This document shows, piece after piece, positions 63,066 through 64,000 of a DNA stretch of 64,000 nt. The DNA comes from Argyresthia goedartella (lineage: Eukaryota; Arthropoda; Insecta; Lepidoptera; Argyresthiidae): positions 16,530,329 to 16,594,328 of the forward strand of contig OX463836.1 in assembly GCA_949825045.1 (NCBI GenBank), read 5' to 3'. The notes under the pieces are model-generated. The model was not told where the DNA came from, ran no database searches, and saw only the letters and a program-made list of their open reading frames with translations. Numbering within the stretch: position 1 is the first letter of the stretch; every line of letters begins with the position of its first letter. A program made the translations under genes and the position numbers.

Positions 63066-63875
63066 GGTACACACTTAGAAGGTTAAATATTTTTGTCTTG
63101 CGTGATTAGTTTGAGAAAGGAAAACGAAAAGCTCATAATTTGATCCTAACCTAGCCTACGAGGGCGGTGATCTGGTAAGTTGATTTTCTTATGGTGTACA
63201 AATTGTCAAATTAAGTGATAGTGAAGATGATGAGGAATACGATGCCGAATGCGAGTGAAGATGATGAGGAATACGATGCCGTCCCCATGGACGATATTAG
63301 GAACGAAAAATTACTGGCTGATTTTGTCTTTTTTTTTAAATGTTTGTTTTTTCTGTTGATTATTATTTCGGATTTAAATTCTAATAAAAATATAACCTAT
63401 CCAATACATAACATGAGTTTTATTTAGTTTTTACCAATAACATGGATTTCATAGGTAAAAATAAAAAGGGGGACGATATTTGGCGACTCTATCTTACCAG
63501 TCAACATGTCATCGCAATCGACCTTCTGATCTGACAACATAAATAATTTATTATGCCAAAGAAGACCAACAAATTTTTCAACGAGAACAAACTTTGCCAA
63601 CGATAAATCAACAATTTTGTAAAGGAAAACTAGTTTTTCCTTTAAGAAAACAACTATTTTGCCAACTAATATCAACCATTACGCCAATGAAAACCAACTG
63701 ATTTGCCGACGAAAACTACAATTAAAGAAAACAGGTTGGGCTATGACGCAAGTCATCCCTCATTGCAAAAAGGACTGATATACTGATAAAGACAATACCT
63801 ACTGATCACTCGATATACAGGTTCTCGTCTATACCCGAATCTTGGGAGAGAGTTAATGCAGCAACCATTCTATCT
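63066..63875. repeat. noncoding; 34-bp tandem pair and degenerate ~27-bp array
   Basis: GTGAAGATGATGAGGAATAC occurs at 63221 and 63255 (period 34, encoding an acidic EDDEEYDA-like piece with a frame change). 63550-63720 is a degenerate array of TTTGCCAACGA and ACCAACAA motifs. No gene recognised. Confidence 0.5.
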
Positions 63876-63998
63876 CTCTCATACAAAAAGGCGGATGAGG
63901 CGCTATATCAACCGTCTCAACCTAGTTTTTTATTTAAATGAATGGGAGAGTAGTATTGCTGTTAGATCTGTCCCGCGAATAGAATATAGCTCGACTGC
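63876..63998 (+). repeat. direct repeat, copy 2 (copy 1 at 46139)
   Basis: Same ordered blocks as 46139-46274; it lacks the GAGA of GATGAGAGAGCGC. Probably continues past the window end. Confidence 0.85.
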
Positions 63999-64000
63999 CT

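Overview
The window looks like intergenic, repeat-packed DNA of an insect, most probably a moth or butterfly. That is inferred from the AT-rich background, the tRNA-derived SINE type, and the mix of Harbinger, piggyBac, BEL/Pao, hAT, ISL2EU, Merlin and Academ elements. I found no convincing host gene. Almost everything that can be read is a mobile element or virus-like element, often nested with target-site duplications (TSDs) still visible.

Layout. 1-4.4 kb: SINE, LINE tail and MITEs. 4.4-6.1 kb: a decayed Merlin transposase with a minisatellite in its intron. 7.4-19.56 kb: a hAT transposase remnant split by an 11.7-kb Harbinger-type element (TSD CAG), which carries decayed HARBI1 exons at both ends, LINE and SINE fragments, and a second, well-preserved Harbinger (11418-14710, TSD CTG) with both its genes. 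19.9-22.56 kb: a complete piggyBac with an open 621-codon transposase. 23663-38992: a 15.3-kb Maverick/Polinton (TSD CACATA, AG...CT ends, ~205-bp terminal inverted repeats). 39-41.3 kb: noncoding repeats. 41.3-46.1 kb: a BEL/Pao copy lacking reverse transcriptase. 46.5-63.1 kb: a pogo/Tigger transposon broken by a hAT (47106-50110, TSD GACGAGAC) and by a large element I read as Academ (50467-62386, 3-bp repeat CAA). The Academ copy holds an ISL2EU element (51155-55852) and a bunyavirus-like glycoprotein sequence (60201-61526).

The Polinton is the best candidate for a working system. It encodes protein-primed DNA polymerase B, a packaging ATPase, a retrovirus-like integrase with chromodomain, an adenovirus-like protease, a minor (penton) capsid protein, a double-jelly-roll major capsid protein and several small proteins, i.e. 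replication, integration, maturation and capsid functions. Its right half is arranged like a viral operon: three ATGA stop/start overlaps, a 53-codon gene bridging the two capsid genes, and an A AAA AAC heptamer just before the stop of a capsid-like gene, where a -1 shift enters the protease frame. Its left half has a spliced gene whose start codon appears to be split by an intron.

Exon borders, superfamily names and start codons come from reading the sequence by eye. No search or alignment was run.
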